Shown piece by piece: positions 46,186 through 54,898 of a stretch of 64,000 nucleotides of DNA. Position 1 is the stretch's first letter. Each line of letters begins with the position of its first letter. The DNA lies in NCBI RefSeq assembly GCF_014217855.1, contig NZ_CP059059.1:2232001-2296000 (forward strand), read 5' to 3'. A program made the translations under genes and the position numbers. The notes under the pieces are model-generated. The model saw only the letters and a program-made list of their open reading frames with translations. It was not told where the DNA came from and searched no databases. The DNA is from Synechococcus sp. HK01-R. Lineage in GTDB: Bacteria; Cyanobacteriota; Cyanobacteriia; PCC-6307; Cyanobiaceae.

Positions 46186-47129
46186 CGACCAGCACACCCA
46201 AGGGGCGTGGCGGACTGCCAGTCCGTCTCGTGGCAGTGATCCTGATCTGCACGTTGATCGATGCTCTGCTCAGCTATCAGGTTTCCCGCTGGGCCTATGG
46301 CTGGTTACCTATTCCGGCCTCGACTGCAGCTCCTTATGTGGATGGGCTGTTCAGCCTTGAGGTGGGGATTGGCAGCTTCATCTTCATCGGTTGCGTGGGT
46401 TTCATCCTCTGGTCGGTCATTGTCAACAGGGCCGAAAAATATGACGAAAGCGATGGCCTACCGATCGAGGGCAACACGCGCCTGGAGATCACTTGGACAG
46501 TGATCCCTTTCGTGATCGTGATGGCACTCGCCTTCTATTCGATCGATGTCAATGAGAAGCTCGCGGCTCTCGGCCCCAAAGTGAAATACGACGTGGAAGG
46601 TGGCCTCGGTCCGGAAACATCCCTTGTGGTCGATCCCCACAAGGACTATGGCCCCATCCAGGTGATCGCCCGTCAGTGGAGCTGGGAGTTCATCTACCCG
46701 AACGGCGTTCGCAGTTCCGAACTGCATCTGCCGATCAATCAGAGAGCCAACTTCGAGCTCAGCAGCCTGGATGTGATCCACGGCTTCTTCATTCCCGCCT
46801 TCCGCCTCAAGCAGGACATCGTTCCAGGCAGTGTGATTTCTTACAGCATCACGCCGACCCGCGAGGGACGTTACCGGCTCCGCGATTCACAGTTCAGCGG
46901 TGCCTATTTCTCGCACAACCAGACCGATGTGATCGTCGACAGCGAGGACGACTTCGAATCCTGGCTCTCCACCAGCTCCGCCCAGCCTCTGGTGGCTGGT
47001 TTGAGCCCGGGCACAGAGCTTTATGCCCAGCGACTGGCCCAAGGAGACCGGGGCTGGGCAACGGTTCCCCCAGCTCCACCACCGATGGTCAATGACCCCG
47101 GCAACCCCAACGCGCCTCACGACGCCTGA
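46182..47129 (+). CDS. ctaC: Cytochrome c oxidase subunit II-like, without CuA ligands (ARTO-type)
   Basis: A 315-residue subunit with two N-terminal membrane helices and a cupredoxin domain. His200 (SLDVIHGFF) is kept, but the CxxxCxxxHxxM copper-site positions read Asp235, Ser239, Phe243 and Asn246 (DSQFSGAYFSHN). The CuA centre is therefore absent. This fits the second oxidase set of cyanobacteria, ARTO, whose subunit II lacks CuA and may take electrons from quinol. Function inferred; quinol use is a hypothesis. Confidence 0.88.
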   Translation: MTTSTPKGRGGLPVRLVAVILICTLIDALLSYQVSRWAYGWLPIPASTAAPYVDGLFSLEVGIGSFIFIGCVGFILWSVIVNRAEKYDESDGLPIEGNTRLEITWTVIPFVIVMALAFYSIDVNEKLAALGPKVKYDVEGGLGPETSLVVDPHKDYGPIQVIARQWSWEFIYPNGVRSSELHLPINQRANFELSSLDVIHGFFIPAFRLKQDIVPGSVISYSITPTREGRYRLRDSQFSGAYFSHNQTDVIVDSEDDFESWLSTSSAQPLVAGLSPGTELYAQRLAQGDRGWATVPPAPPPMVNDPGNPNAPHDA

Positions 47130-47134
47130 GAACC

Positions 47135-48823
47135 ATGACCACCACAAAGTACGACCTCCGTGTTCTGAAGGCGCCCCATCCAGTGCCGGGAGCTCCTGAC
47201 AACTGGAAGCGGTTCTTTACGTTCAATACAGACGCCAAAGTGATCGGGCTCCAGTACATGGGCCTGTCGCTGTTCTTCCTGCTGGTTGGCGGCCTGTTGG
47301 CGATGGTGATGCGCGGCGAGCTGATCACACCACCATCGGACCTTGTAGACCCAACCGTTTACAACGGTCTCTACACGATGCACGGAACAGTGATGCTGTT
47401 CCTGTTTCTCTTTCCGGTTCTCAACGGTTTCAACAATCTGTTGATCCCCACGATGATCGGAGCACCAGACATGGCATTCCCGAAGGTGAATGCTGCGGCC
47501 TTCTGGCTCGTGCCGGTGTTCGCCGTTGTGCTTTTAGCAAGCTTTTTCGTTCCAGGCGGTCCAGCATCTGCCGGCTGGTGGTCTTATCCACCAATCAGCA
47601 TTCAGAACCCACTGGGGCATCTCATTAACGGAGAGTTCCTGTGGATCCTGGCGGTGGCCCTTTCCGGAATCTCCTCCATCATGGGCGCGATTAATTTCGT
47701 GACCACCATCATCCGCATGCGGGCTCCTGGCATGGGTTTTTTCCGCATGCCTGTGTTTGTTTGGACCGCATGGGCTGCCCAGACCCTGCAGCTGGTCGGC
47801 CTGCCCGCTCTGACCGGCGGCGCAATCATGCTCCTGTTTGATCTGAGCTTCGGCACCAGCTTCTTCCGCCCTGAAGGTGGCGGTGATCCAGTGCTCTATC
47901 AGCACTTTTTCTGGTTCTATTCGCACCCGGCCGTTTATGTGATGGTTCTGCCGGTGTTCGGAATTTTCTCCGAGCTGATCACGGTCTATTCACGCAAGCC
48001 CTTGTTCGGCTACAAGTTCGTGGCGATCGCCTCATTCATCATCACTTTTCTGGGCTTGATTGTGTGGGTGCATCACATGTTCTATTCAGGAACTCCTCAG
48101 TGGATGCGCAATCTCTTCATGGTGACCACGATGTTGATCGCCGTCCCTACAGGAGTGAAGGTCTTCGCCTGGCTTGGCACCCTCTGGGGCGGCAAGATCC
48201 GACTCACCACTCCGATGCTATTCGTGCTGGGGGGCCTGGTGAATTTCATCCTCGGCGGGATCACCGGCATCATGCTTGGCACCGCACCGATTGATATCCA
48301 TGTGGGCAATACCTATTTCGTGGTAGCCCACTTCCACTACATCATCTTCAACACCATTGGGTTCGGCATCTTCGCTGGTATCTATCACTGGTTCCCCAAG
48401 TTCACCGGCAGGATGTATTACGAAGGCTTGGGCAAGGTGCACTTCACCCTGACCTTTATTGGTGCCACCCTCAACTGGCTGCCCCTGCACTGGGCAGGAC
48501 TCTATGGAATGCCCCGCCGGGTGGCCTCCTACGACCCGGAGTTCGCTCTCTGGAATGTGATCGCCAGCATCGGGGCCTTCATGCTTGGCGTGGCCTCGAT
48601 TCCCTTCATCCTCAACATCGTGAGCTCCTGGGCCCGCGGTGCCAAGGCATCCGCCAATCCTTGGAATGCCATCGGTCTTGAGTGGCTTTTGCCTTCGCCA
48701 CCTCCGGCCGAAAACTTCGAAGACGATGTGCCCACCGTCATCAGTGAGCCCTATGGCTACGGCCTGGGCAAACCCCTCGTGCAGGACGAGGACTACTACA
48801 TCCGCCGCGCCCAGGAGGCCTGA
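47135..48823 (+). CDS. ctaD: Cytochrome c oxidase subunit I-like (ARTO-type)
   Basis: The 562-residue heme-copper catalytic subunit. The heme/Cu ligands are visible: YTMHGTVMLFLF, FYSHPAVYVMVLP with the His-Tyr pair, WVHHMFYSG, and AHFHYIIFN with the heme ligands. It has 12 or more helices and pumps protons while reducing oxygen to water. The unusual partner subunit II (no CuA) means this is probably the ARTO complex rather than the thylakoid cytochrome c oxidase. Confidence 0.93.
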   Translation: MTTTKYDLRVLKAPHPVPGAPDNWKRFFTFNTDAKVIGLQYMGLSLFFLLVGGLLAMVMRGELITPPSDLVDPTVYNGLYTMHGTVMLFLFLFPVLNGFNNLLIPTMIGAPDMAFPKVNAAAFWLVPVFAVVLLASFFVPGGPASAGWWSYPPISIQNPLGHLINGEFLWILAVALSGISSIMGAINFVTTIIRMRAPGMGFFRMPVFVWTAWAAQTLQLVGLPALTGGAIMLLFDLSFGTSFFRPEGGGDPVLYQHFFWFYSHPAVYVMVLPVFGIFSELITVYSRKPLFGYKFVAIASFIITFLGLIVWVHHMFYSGTPQWMRNLFMVTTMLIAVPTGVKVFAWLGTLWGGKIRLTTPMLFVLGGLVNFILGGITGIMLGTAPIDIHVGNTYFVVAHFHYIIFNTIGFGIFAGIYHWFPKFTGRMYYEGLGKVHFTLTFIGATLNWLPLHWAGLYGMPRRVASYDPEFALWNVIASIGAFMLGVASIPFILNIVSSWARGAKASANPWNAIGLEWLLPSPPPAENFEDDVPTVISEPYGYGLGKPLVQDEDYYIRRAQEA

Positions 48824-48828
48824 AGATC

Positions 48829-49434
48829 ATGACCACCGCCAATCCAGATCTACCGCATAATCACCAGCCAGGCCATATCAAGCATGACGGCCACAATCTC
48901 ACTGGTTTCATCATCTTTCTCTGCTCAGAAAGCATCATTTTTCTGGCCTTCTTCAGCGGCTTTGCCCTGTTGAAACTGACGGCACCGGAATGGTTGCCCG
49001 AGGGAGTGGAGGGACTGGAAACCAAGCTGCCATTGATCAACACGATCATCCTGGTGAGCTCCAGCTTCGTGGCCTACGTCGCGGAGCGCTGTCTGCATAA
49101 AGAAAACCTCTGGGGATTCCGGGGTTTCTGGCTGCTGACCATGGCCATGGGCAGCTACTTCGTGTATGGGCAGTACGTGGAATGGTCAGAACTTCCCTTC
49201 AGCCTGAGCAGCGGTGTGTTCGGCGGAACCTTTTATCTGCTCACTGGATTCCACGGATTGCATGTGATCACAGGCATTCTGCTGATGGGTCTGATGCTCG
49301 CCCGCTCCTTCCGACCCAACAACTATGCGAAGGGGGAGATGGGAGTCACATCCGTGAGCCTCTTCTGGCACTTCGTGGATGTCATCTGGATCATCCTCTA
49401 CCTCTTGATCTACGTCTGGCAGCGCAGCAGCTGA
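48829..49434 (+). CDS. ctaE: Cytochrome c oxidase subunit III-like (ARTO-type)
   Basis: A 201-residue subunit with five membrane helices; FLCSESIIFLAFFSGFALL, FYLLTGFHGLHVITGILLM and SLFWHFVDVIWIILYLLIYVW match the family. It ends the operon that runs DUF2231-DUF2231-ctaC-ctaD-ctaE with 5-bp or overlapping spacing. Confidence 0.92.
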   Translation: MTTANPDLPHNHQPGHIKHDGHNLTGFIIFLCSESIIFLAFFSGFALLKLTAPEWLPEGVEGLETKLPLINTIILVSSSFVAYVAERCLHKENLWGFRGFWLLTMAMGSYFVYGQYVEWSELPFSLSSGVFGGTFYLLTGFHGLHVITGILLMGLMLARSFRPNNYAKGEMGVTSVSLFWHFVDVIWIILYLLIYVWQRSS

Positions 49435-49452
49435 TTCCGCGACGCTTTCCCG

Positions 49453-49495
49453 TCTCGACAGCCCCTGGTCTCGACAGCCCCTGGTCTCCACAGCC
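49453..49495 (+). repeat. 16-bp tandem repeat between ctaE and the GMC gene
   Basis: TCTCGACAGCCCCTGG occurs twice head to tail (49453-49468, 49469-49484), followed by a partial third copy TCTCCACAGCC (49485-49495, one mismatch). It fills most of the short gap before the GMC gene start. It may vary in copy number between strains and could affect expression of the gene behind it. Confidence 0.9.
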
Positions 49496-49506
49496 ATCAC
49501 TCAGCC

Positions 49507-51027
49507 ATGATCATCGACGATCGCCATTACGACTTCATCGTCATCGGCAGCGGCGCCGGTGGCGGAACCCTGGCCGGAGCTCTGACCCGCCTGGGCCACA
49601 CGGTGCTGGTGCTGGAGCGTGGCGGAGCCATGGCGCTCGAAGACCAGAACGTTGCCGATGTGGATCTGTTCCGCAAGGACCGTTACCACCCGAGGAATGA
49701 ACGTTGGTTTGGGCCGGATGGTGATCCCTTCGCCCCGCAGACCACCTATGCCCTGGGCGGCAACACCAAGATCTGGGGGGCAGCACTCGAGCGGATGCGC
49801 GAGAAAGACTTCGGCGAACTCCCACTGCAGGAAGGGGTCTCTGCGGCATGGCCTTTCGATTACAACGCCCTCGCGCCTTACTACGACAAAGCTGAGACGC
49901 TGTATCGGGTGCATGGCAAAGCCGGCATCGACCCGACCGAACCCAACCGCTCGGGCCCCTACGCCCATGCCCCGAAACCGCTGATTCCATTCCTTGAGCC
50001 CCTGCGCGAAGGACTGCGACGGCAGGGATGCCAGCCCTACGACCTTCCCCTGAGCTGGTCCGAAGATCGGGAGGATCCCAGTGGCGATGCTGAGCTCTTC
50101 GGTCTCAATGAGGCGGACAGCACCAAGCTCGAGGTGCGCAACCAGGCCAAGGTCACGCGCCTGCATGTGAATCCAAGCGGCCGAGCCGTGAAAGGCGTCG
50201 AAGCAGAGGTCGCCGGAGAGAGGTGGCTGTTCAGCGCTGACATCGTGGTGCTGGCCGCCGGTGCGATCAACTCCTCCGCGATCCTGCTGCGCTCGGCCAA
50301 CCACCACCACCCTCGCGGTCTGAGCAATGGTTCCGATCAGGTGGGGCGCAACCTGATGAATCTGCAGCTCACCTCAATCCTGCAGCTGGCTGCGGAACCC
50401 AACAGCGGACGCTATGCGCGCTCCCTAGGCATCAACGACTACTACTGGGGAGACAAAAACGTCAGTTTCCCCCTCGGACACATCCAGAGCGCAGGTGGTG
50501 TGCTTCAGGATGCGCTGTTCGCCGAATCCCCCCCGGTGCTGTCTTTGGTGAGCAAACTGCTGCCCGATTTCGGCCTGGAAAGACTCGCTTCGCGCTCGGT
50601 GGCCTGGTGGGCCATGACCGAAGTTCTGCCGGATCCCCACAACAAGGTGTGGCTGAACAACGACCAGATCAGGATCAACTACCTGCATAACAACCGTGAG
50701 GCCCACGATCGGCTGGTATACCGCTGGATCGATACGCTGAAGGCGGTGGAGAGCGATCCAATCACTCGCGTGGTGAGCACAGCGCCGACTCACCCCCGCG
50801 GGGAAGCACCACTCAGCGTGGTGGGCTACGCCTGCGGAACCTGCCGCATGGGAGAAGACCCCGCCGCCTCCGTGGTCGATGCCGACGGCCGCAGCCATGA
50901 ACTCGACAACCTCTATCTCGGCGACACCAGTGTCTTCCCGAGTTGCCCCAGCGTTGGACCAGGCCTAACCACCATCGCCCTGGCCTTGAGGTTGGCGGAC
51001 ACCCTGCATCAAAGGGTGAGCAGGTAA
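49507..51027 (+). CDS. GMC family oxidoreductase
   Basis: A 506-residue FAD-dependent oxidoreductase of the glucose-methanol-choline superfamily. The ADP-binding GSGAGGGTLAGAL lies at about 14-26, the GGNTKIWGAAL segment follows, and the C-terminus holds CGTCRMGEDP and NLYLGDTSVFPSC. The substrate, possibly an alcohol or sugar derivative, is unknown. Start ATG 49507, just after the 16-bp repeat. Confidence 0.88.
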   Translation: MIIDDRHYDFIVIGSGAGGGTLAGALTRLGHTVLVLERGGAMALEDQNVADVDLFRKDRYHPRNERWFGPDGDPFAPQTTYALGGNTKIWGAALERMREKDFGELPLQEGVSAAWPFDYNALAPYYDKAETLYRVHGKAGIDPTEPNRSGPYAHAPKPLIPFLEPLREGLRRQGCQPYDLPLSWSEDREDPSGDAELFGLNEADSTKLEVRNQAKVTRLHVNPSGRAVKGVEAEVAGERWLFSADIVVLAAGAINSSAILLRSANHHHPRGLSNGSDQVGRNLMNLQLTSILQLAAEPNSGRYARSLGINDYYWGDKNVSFPLGHIQSAGGVLQDALFAESPPVLSLVSKLLPDFGLERLASRSVAWWAMTEVLPDPHNKVWLNNDQIRINYLHNNREAHDRLVYRWIDTLKAVESDPITRVVSTAPTHPRGEAPLSVVGYACGTCRMGEDPAASVVDADGRSHELDNLYLGDTSVFPSCPSVGPGLTTIALALRLADTLHQRVSR

Positions 51028-51476
51028 GCGCGCATGCTGCCGATGGCTCCGGCCCGCTCTGGCTCCACCACCAGGGCACCGGCGAGCAAGCCTGCGGCAA
51101 CAACAGCATTGGGAAGCCATCGAGAGGCCAGACGCGCCTCGAGCTCCGAGTTGACCTCCGCCTCGGGGTAAAGGCTGAGCACAGCCATCACTTCCCCATC
51201 GTCCATGAACTGACGCACCAAAGGGGTGAGCAGAGAATCCGGGAGAAACCCCTGCTCACGCTGAAACTGATGCTGAACGGCGTGAAAGAACTCGTGCCGT
51301 GCCACTTCCGCGAGGGAACGCCCGCGTTGCGAGGCCACCTTGGGGCAAAGGCTGACCTGCTGACTGACGGGATCGAAACTTCCAGCCCCGTTCTCAAAGA
51401 TCTGACAGGCCACACCACCCTCCTGCACGCGAAATCCCGCAAAGGAGGCCAGCAGCACCAGAAGAAATAGGGGCAT
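51009..51476 (-). CDS. Secreted zincin-like hypothetical protein
   Basis: A 155-residue protein with a signal peptide (MPLFLLVLLASFAGF) and an HEFFH motif (VARHEFFHAVQHQF) compatible with a zinc metalloprotease of the gluzincin/zincin type. The rest has no recognisable family. It converges on the GMC gene with a 19-bp overlap. Confidence 0.6.
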   Translation of the reverse strand: MPLFLLVLLASFAGFRVQEGGVACQIFENGAGSFDPVSQQVSLCPKVASQRGRSLAEVARHEFFHAVQHQFQREQGFLPDSLLTPLVRQFMDDGEVMAVLSLYPEAEVNSELEARLASRWLPNAVVAAGLLAGALVVEPERAGAIGSMRAYLLTL

Positions 51477-51562
51477 GAATGAAGGAGTTAAAGGGGGTTA
51501 ACAAATCCTTAACCCCTTCATTCTTAAGGGTCTCACCCGGTTCCCTCTGTGCGCAATTAGAC

Positions 51563-52246
51563 CTAATTCAGGGTCTGCCGCGCGATCCAGACCCCCTGAT
51601 CGTCCGCTCGCAACTGGAATTGAGCCGATGACGACGTCATCGTCAACTTGTGAAGTTGTTTTGCGCTGCGTCCGCCAAGGGCCTTCAACGGGAGTCGACG
51701 GATCTGAGCACCCTCCGGAACAGGACCAAACACCTCGGGCCAAACCGCCACCGGCACTGCTTCGCCCCAGAGTCGGCTGATTGTCTCTGGAGAGAGCGAC
51801 TCAGGGCCTTCGAACGCAGGGGCAACGGCAGGAGTCGAGCGGGCGATGACTGCTTGGCTGCTCGATGCTTTTGAGCTGGCTGCTTTTGAGCTGGCTGCTT
51901 TGGAGTTAGCGGCTTTGCCGTTTGCAGCCCTCCCCCCACAGTCATCCTTCGCTTCAGGCTGCTCGGTGGTCTTGAGCAGCTCTGGCGGTGGAGGCGGCAG
52001 GGTGGCGCTAAGGCTGAGCACCGAGGCGGCCACCAGGGGTTCCTTGCGATTGATGCGACGGCTCAAGCGCACGAGCTGAGGCGTGTTGTCGATCACCGCA
52101 GGCTCCGGCGGCGAGGCCTCGGCCCCACGGCCACGCCAGCTGCCAAGGCCGATGAGCAGGGCATGAATGAGCACCGCAATCGCGAGGGGAAGCGCCAGGG
52201 CACACGCCTCAGGAGCGCGGCGTCGGAGGAAGTTCAAGGTCCACAT
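51563..52246 (-). CDS. TonB-like membrane protein (tentative)
   Basis: A 227-residue protein with one N-terminal membrane helix (CALALPLAIAVLIHALLIGL) and a low-complexity linker (NSKAASSKAASSKA) encoded by near-repeat 15-bp units, then a small C-terminal domain. This layout fits a TonB-type energy coupler, and it is last in an operon with an ExbB-like channel protein, but no TonB C-terminal motif is clear. Overlaps the upstream gene by 38 bp. Confidence 0.5.
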   Translation of the reverse strand: MWTLNFLRRRAPEACALALPLAIAVLIHALLIGLGSWRGRGAEASPPEPAVIDNTPQLVRLSRRINRKEPLVAASVLSLSATLPPPPPELLKTTEQPEAKDDCGGRAANGKAANSKAASSKAASSKASSSQAVIARSTPAVAPAFEGPESLSPETISRLWGEAVPVAVWPEVFGPVPEGAQIRRLPLKALGGRSAKQLHKLTMTSSSAQFQLRADDQGVWIARQTLN

Positions 52247-52568
52247 GAAGGGGGCTGGAATCAAGACGGGGAAGCAGGTCCTGCACCACACCCCAGGGGA
52301 CCTGGGGAGCGACCACAAGGCGGATCCTGGTGGAGGGGGAGAGGCGACGGGTCCGCGCCAGAAGCCCGGGAAGAGCCGCAGAGGCAATCGGCTGATTCCA
52401 CAACCGAAGAGACCCATCCGCAGACAGATGGAGGCTCACCACGCCCCGACGGGCCGGCAACTGTTGCTGCCATTGAGGAAGCAGCAACAGGGCCGTTGCC
52501 AACAAACAGAGGCAGAGGCTTGAGCCGCTGAGGGCCAGCAACCAGTGAGCCGAAGCGGGATCCCTCAT
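52209..52568 (-). CDS. ExbD/TolR-like protein 2
   Basis: A 119-residue protein with one N-terminal membrane helix and a small periplasmic domain (VVSLHLSADGSLRLWNQPIA, then STRIRLVVAPQVPWG), the layout of ExbD/TolR. The membrane helix carries no aspartate, whereas ExbD and TolR require one for proton flow. Start ATG 52568 overlaps the upstream stop (ATGA). Family call tentative. Confidence 0.6.
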   Translation of the reverse strand: MRDPASAHWLLALSGSSLCLCLLATALLLLPQWQQQLPARRGVVSLHLSADGSLRLWNQPIASAALPGLLARTRRLSPSTRIRLVVAPQVPWGVVQDLLPRLDSSPLHVDLELPPTPRS

Positions 52569-52927
52569 GGCTGCCATGCCCCTTCAGGACGGTCAATCCG
52601 TACGGGACGATTGCTCTGCGCTCGAAGCCAGCGAAGATCCCCCGCCACATCAGCTGCGGTGCGGGCGCTGGAAGGCATCAGCACCACAACGGAAGGCTTC
52701 GGGCTCGACTGGCGAAGCGAGCGGGACAGGACCGCAGCAGACACCGCATCACCGTTGAGATACCAACTGCCAGTTGCGGAGCGGACCACCAACCATTGGC
52801 GGGTCGCCGGCGTGGGCTGCCCTTCAGCGAAGGTGTCGAGCCGTGGAGAGGAGAGCAGACCAGGAAGCACAGCCAGCAAGGTGCTGAGGCTGAGCACTGC
52901 AACGCAAGTGGCGAGCAGGAAAGGCAT
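52565..52927 (-). CDS. ExbD/TolR-like protein 1
   Basis: A 120-residue protein with one N-terminal membrane helix and a small soluble domain (RQWLVVRSATGSWYLNGDAV, then SVVVLMPSSARTA), resembling ExbD/TolR. As in its neighbour, no Asp lies in the membrane helix. Its ATG overlaps the ExbB-like stop (ATGA, 52925-52929 region). Confidence 0.6.
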   Translation of the reverse strand: MPFLLATCVAVLSLSTLLAVLPGLLSSPRLDTFAEGQPTPATRQWLVVRSATGSWYLNGDAVSAAVLSRSLRQSSPKPSVVVLMPSSARTAADVAGDLRWLRAQSNRPVRIDRPEGAWQP

Positions 52928-53457
52928 CAGACAAGCTGCGCGCGTCGCAGCAAACAGGCCTCTTCGAAGCGGCCGATAACCGCCTGGCGCTGCATCCGGG
53001 TGAGCCTTTGCACGAGCAGGGCGACCAAAGCAATCAGCAGACCCAACACGGTCCCCGACAGAACCTGGCCATAGGCAGCGAGCAGATCAGCACTGCGGGC
53101 GGGGAGCACCAAGTCGGGGCCTAGGGCTTGGAGCAGACGCATGAGGCCCACCACCGTGGTCAGAAGACCAAGGAGGGGACCCAGCACCAGGGCGAGATCC
53201 AGGAGCGGATCCCAACGGGACAGGGAGCGCTCCAGGCGACGCACCAGCAGGTCCTGGTGGAGAGACTGCTGAGATGGACGACAACTGTCGAGCTCGGCGA
53301 GCCATCCATCCAGCCGCTGATCCTGCCGTTGACGCCATTGCCACCAGAACAGAATCCGGTCGACCGCCACGGCCACTACGGCGATCGAAAGCAACAACAG
53401 GGGCACGATCAACAGACCTGCCTGGCGGAGGGAGTCAGCGCTCAGCACAACTGCCAT
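52927..53457 (-). CDS. MotA/TolQ/ExbB-type proton channel protein
   Basis: A 176-residue protein with three membrane helices (about 15-38, 80-105 and 120-150) and the ExbB/TolQ features LGPLLGLLTTVVGLMRLL and LSGTVLGLLIALVALL. It probably forms the motor of an energy-transducing complex with the two ExbD-like proteins downstream; all four genes overlap or abut, so they form an operon. Confidence 0.85.
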   Translation of the reverse strand: MAVVLSADSLRQAGLLIVPLLLLSIAVVAVAVDRILFWWQWRQRQDQRLDGWLAELDSCRPSQQSLHQDLLVRRLERSLSRWDPLLDLALVLGPLLGLLTTVVGLMRLLQALGPDLVLPARSADLLAAYGQVLSGTVLGLLIALVALLVQRLTRMQRQAVIGRFEEACLLRRAQLV

Positions 53458-53467
53458 CAGGTCCCAA

Positions 53468-54301
53468 TCATGCAGACCCTAAAGAGGGCCACTGAACGGT
53501 GCTGTTGCTCACTTGCTTGACAGGAGCGCGTTGACGCCGCAACCCCTCCCATCCCGTGAGCAAGGCCGCAGACACCAGCAGGACAGCGAAGCCGATGCGG
53601 AGCTGGCGGTCCTTGAGATGGGGCGCCAGGGCCTGGCCGAGCAGCCCCCCCGCAGCACCGCCGATCAAGAGGGGGATCACGAGGGGTAAGCGTTCGGCAG
53701 GCCAGTGACCCAGGGCACCGAGGGCCACCAGACTGTTCAGGGCAATCAGCACCAGGCTGGTGCCGCTCGCCAGCTGCATCGGCAGGCCGGCCAAAAGCAC
53801 AAGGGCGGGCACGATCGCAAAGCCGCCACCAACGCCTGCAATGCCCGTCAGCAAGCCCACCAACACCCCCTGCAGCATCAGGGCCGGTGCTCGCACCGTG
53901 GCAGCGGCAACCGCAGGCTCGTCGTCCGCTCGATCCGATCGCTTCTGGCGACTCAGCATCAACCAGGCCGCCAGCAGGGCCGCGACGGCAAACACAGCCA
54001 GCTGCACCGGTTCGGCGATCCAGCCGGCCTTCACCATCGTGCCTCCGATCCAGGCCCCCACCAGGGCAGGCACCCCCAGGAGCAGGGCCGGACGGGGCGC
54101 GACGAGGCGACGGCGCAGGTAGGGCAGCAGGTTGGCGATCGCCAGCAGGGTCACCACCACCAGCGAGAGAGGAACCGCATCGCGGGTGGAGAGGCCGGCT
54201 CCCGTCACGAGGATGGGAAGCAGCAGGATCGAGCCACCGGCACCGAGCACCGCCAACAGAAAACCGATCACACCACCGCCGAGAAGCAGCAGCGCGATCA
54301 C
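53468..54301 (-). CDS. TauE/SafE family sulfite/sulfoacetate-type exporter
   Basis: A 277-residue membrane protein with about eight helices and the family repeats GGGVIGFLLAVLGAGGSILLLP and GLLTGIAGVGGGFAIVPALVL. TauE/SafE proteins export sulfite or other organosulfur anions. GTG 54301 is chosen because it overlaps the upstream rhodanese stop (GTGA). With its neighbours it fits a reactive-sulfur detoxification unit. Confidence 0.85.
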   Translation of the reverse strand: MIALLLLGGGVIGFLLAVLGAGGSILLLPILVTGAGLSTRDAVPLSLVVVTLLAIANLLPYLRRRLVAPRPALLLGVPALVGAWIGGTMVKAGWIAEPVQLAVFAVAALLAAWLMLSRQKRSDRADDEPAVAAATVRAPALMLQGVLVGLLTGIAGVGGGFAIVPALVLLAGLPMQLASGTSLVLIALNSLVALGALGHWPAERLPLVIPLLIGGAAGGLLGQALAPHLKDRQLRIGFAVLLVSAALLTGWEGLRRQRAPVKQVSNSTVQWPSLGSA

Positions 54302-54825
54302 GGGCGCACCTGATTCCAGGGCATGGCAGCCAGCAGTCGGGCCATCCCGCAGAAACCACTGATGCCGGCAAACATCAAGCCGGCACCGACAAAGCCACTG
54401 AGCCAGATCCAGCCCGGTGCCACCAGCACCGAGAGGAGCACGCCAGCGAGCACCAGGCCACCGGCCACGATCTGCACCTGACGCATCAGGGGCAACGGCG
54501 CCCCCTTGCGCTTCTCCACGGGAAGACCGGCCTGCTGCCAAGCCAGCATGCCGCCCTCCAGATCCGCGAGACCTTCGCCGAAGCCCTTGGCGCGCAGAGC
54601 CGCCATCCCCCGCTCACTGCGGGCACCGCTCTGGCACACCAGCACTACAGGGGCGGAGGGAAGTGGCGCCTGGGTGAGCTGACCGAGGGGCACATTGCGG
54701 CTGCCGGCGATGTGGCCGCCGACGTATTCCATCGGTTCACGTACGTCGATCACGCTGACGCGACCCTGGCGCAAACGGTCCTGCAATTCGTGGGGACTGA
54801 GACGCAAGGGAGTGGTGCTGGTCAT
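54298..54825 (-). CDS. Rhodanese domain + DUF2892 membrane protein
   Basis: A 175-residue protein. The N-terminal rhodanese domain carries VSVIDVREPMEY and the active-site Cys64 in VCQSGARSE; the C-terminal third has two membrane helices of the DUF2892 type (GLMFAGISGFCGMARLL). It probably transfers sulfur from persulfides at the membrane. Upstream of the exporter (GTGA overlap) and downstream of the MBL-rhodanese gene. Confidence 0.88.
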   Translation of the reverse strand: MTSTTPLRLSPHELQDRLRQGRVSVIDVREPMEYVGGHIAGSRNVPLGQLTQAPLPSAPVVLVCQSGARSERGMAALRAKGFGEGLADLEGGMLAWQQAGLPVEKRKGAPLPLMRQVQIVAGGLVLAGVLLSVLVAPGWIWLSGFVGAGLMFAGISGFCGMARLLAAMPWNQVRP

Positions 54826-54898
54826 GGCGAAGGGAAGGGGTGAATGGGAAGGGGAAGGGAGGCGATGAATCGACCCAGGGAAGCAGGGCCGGTACCGC

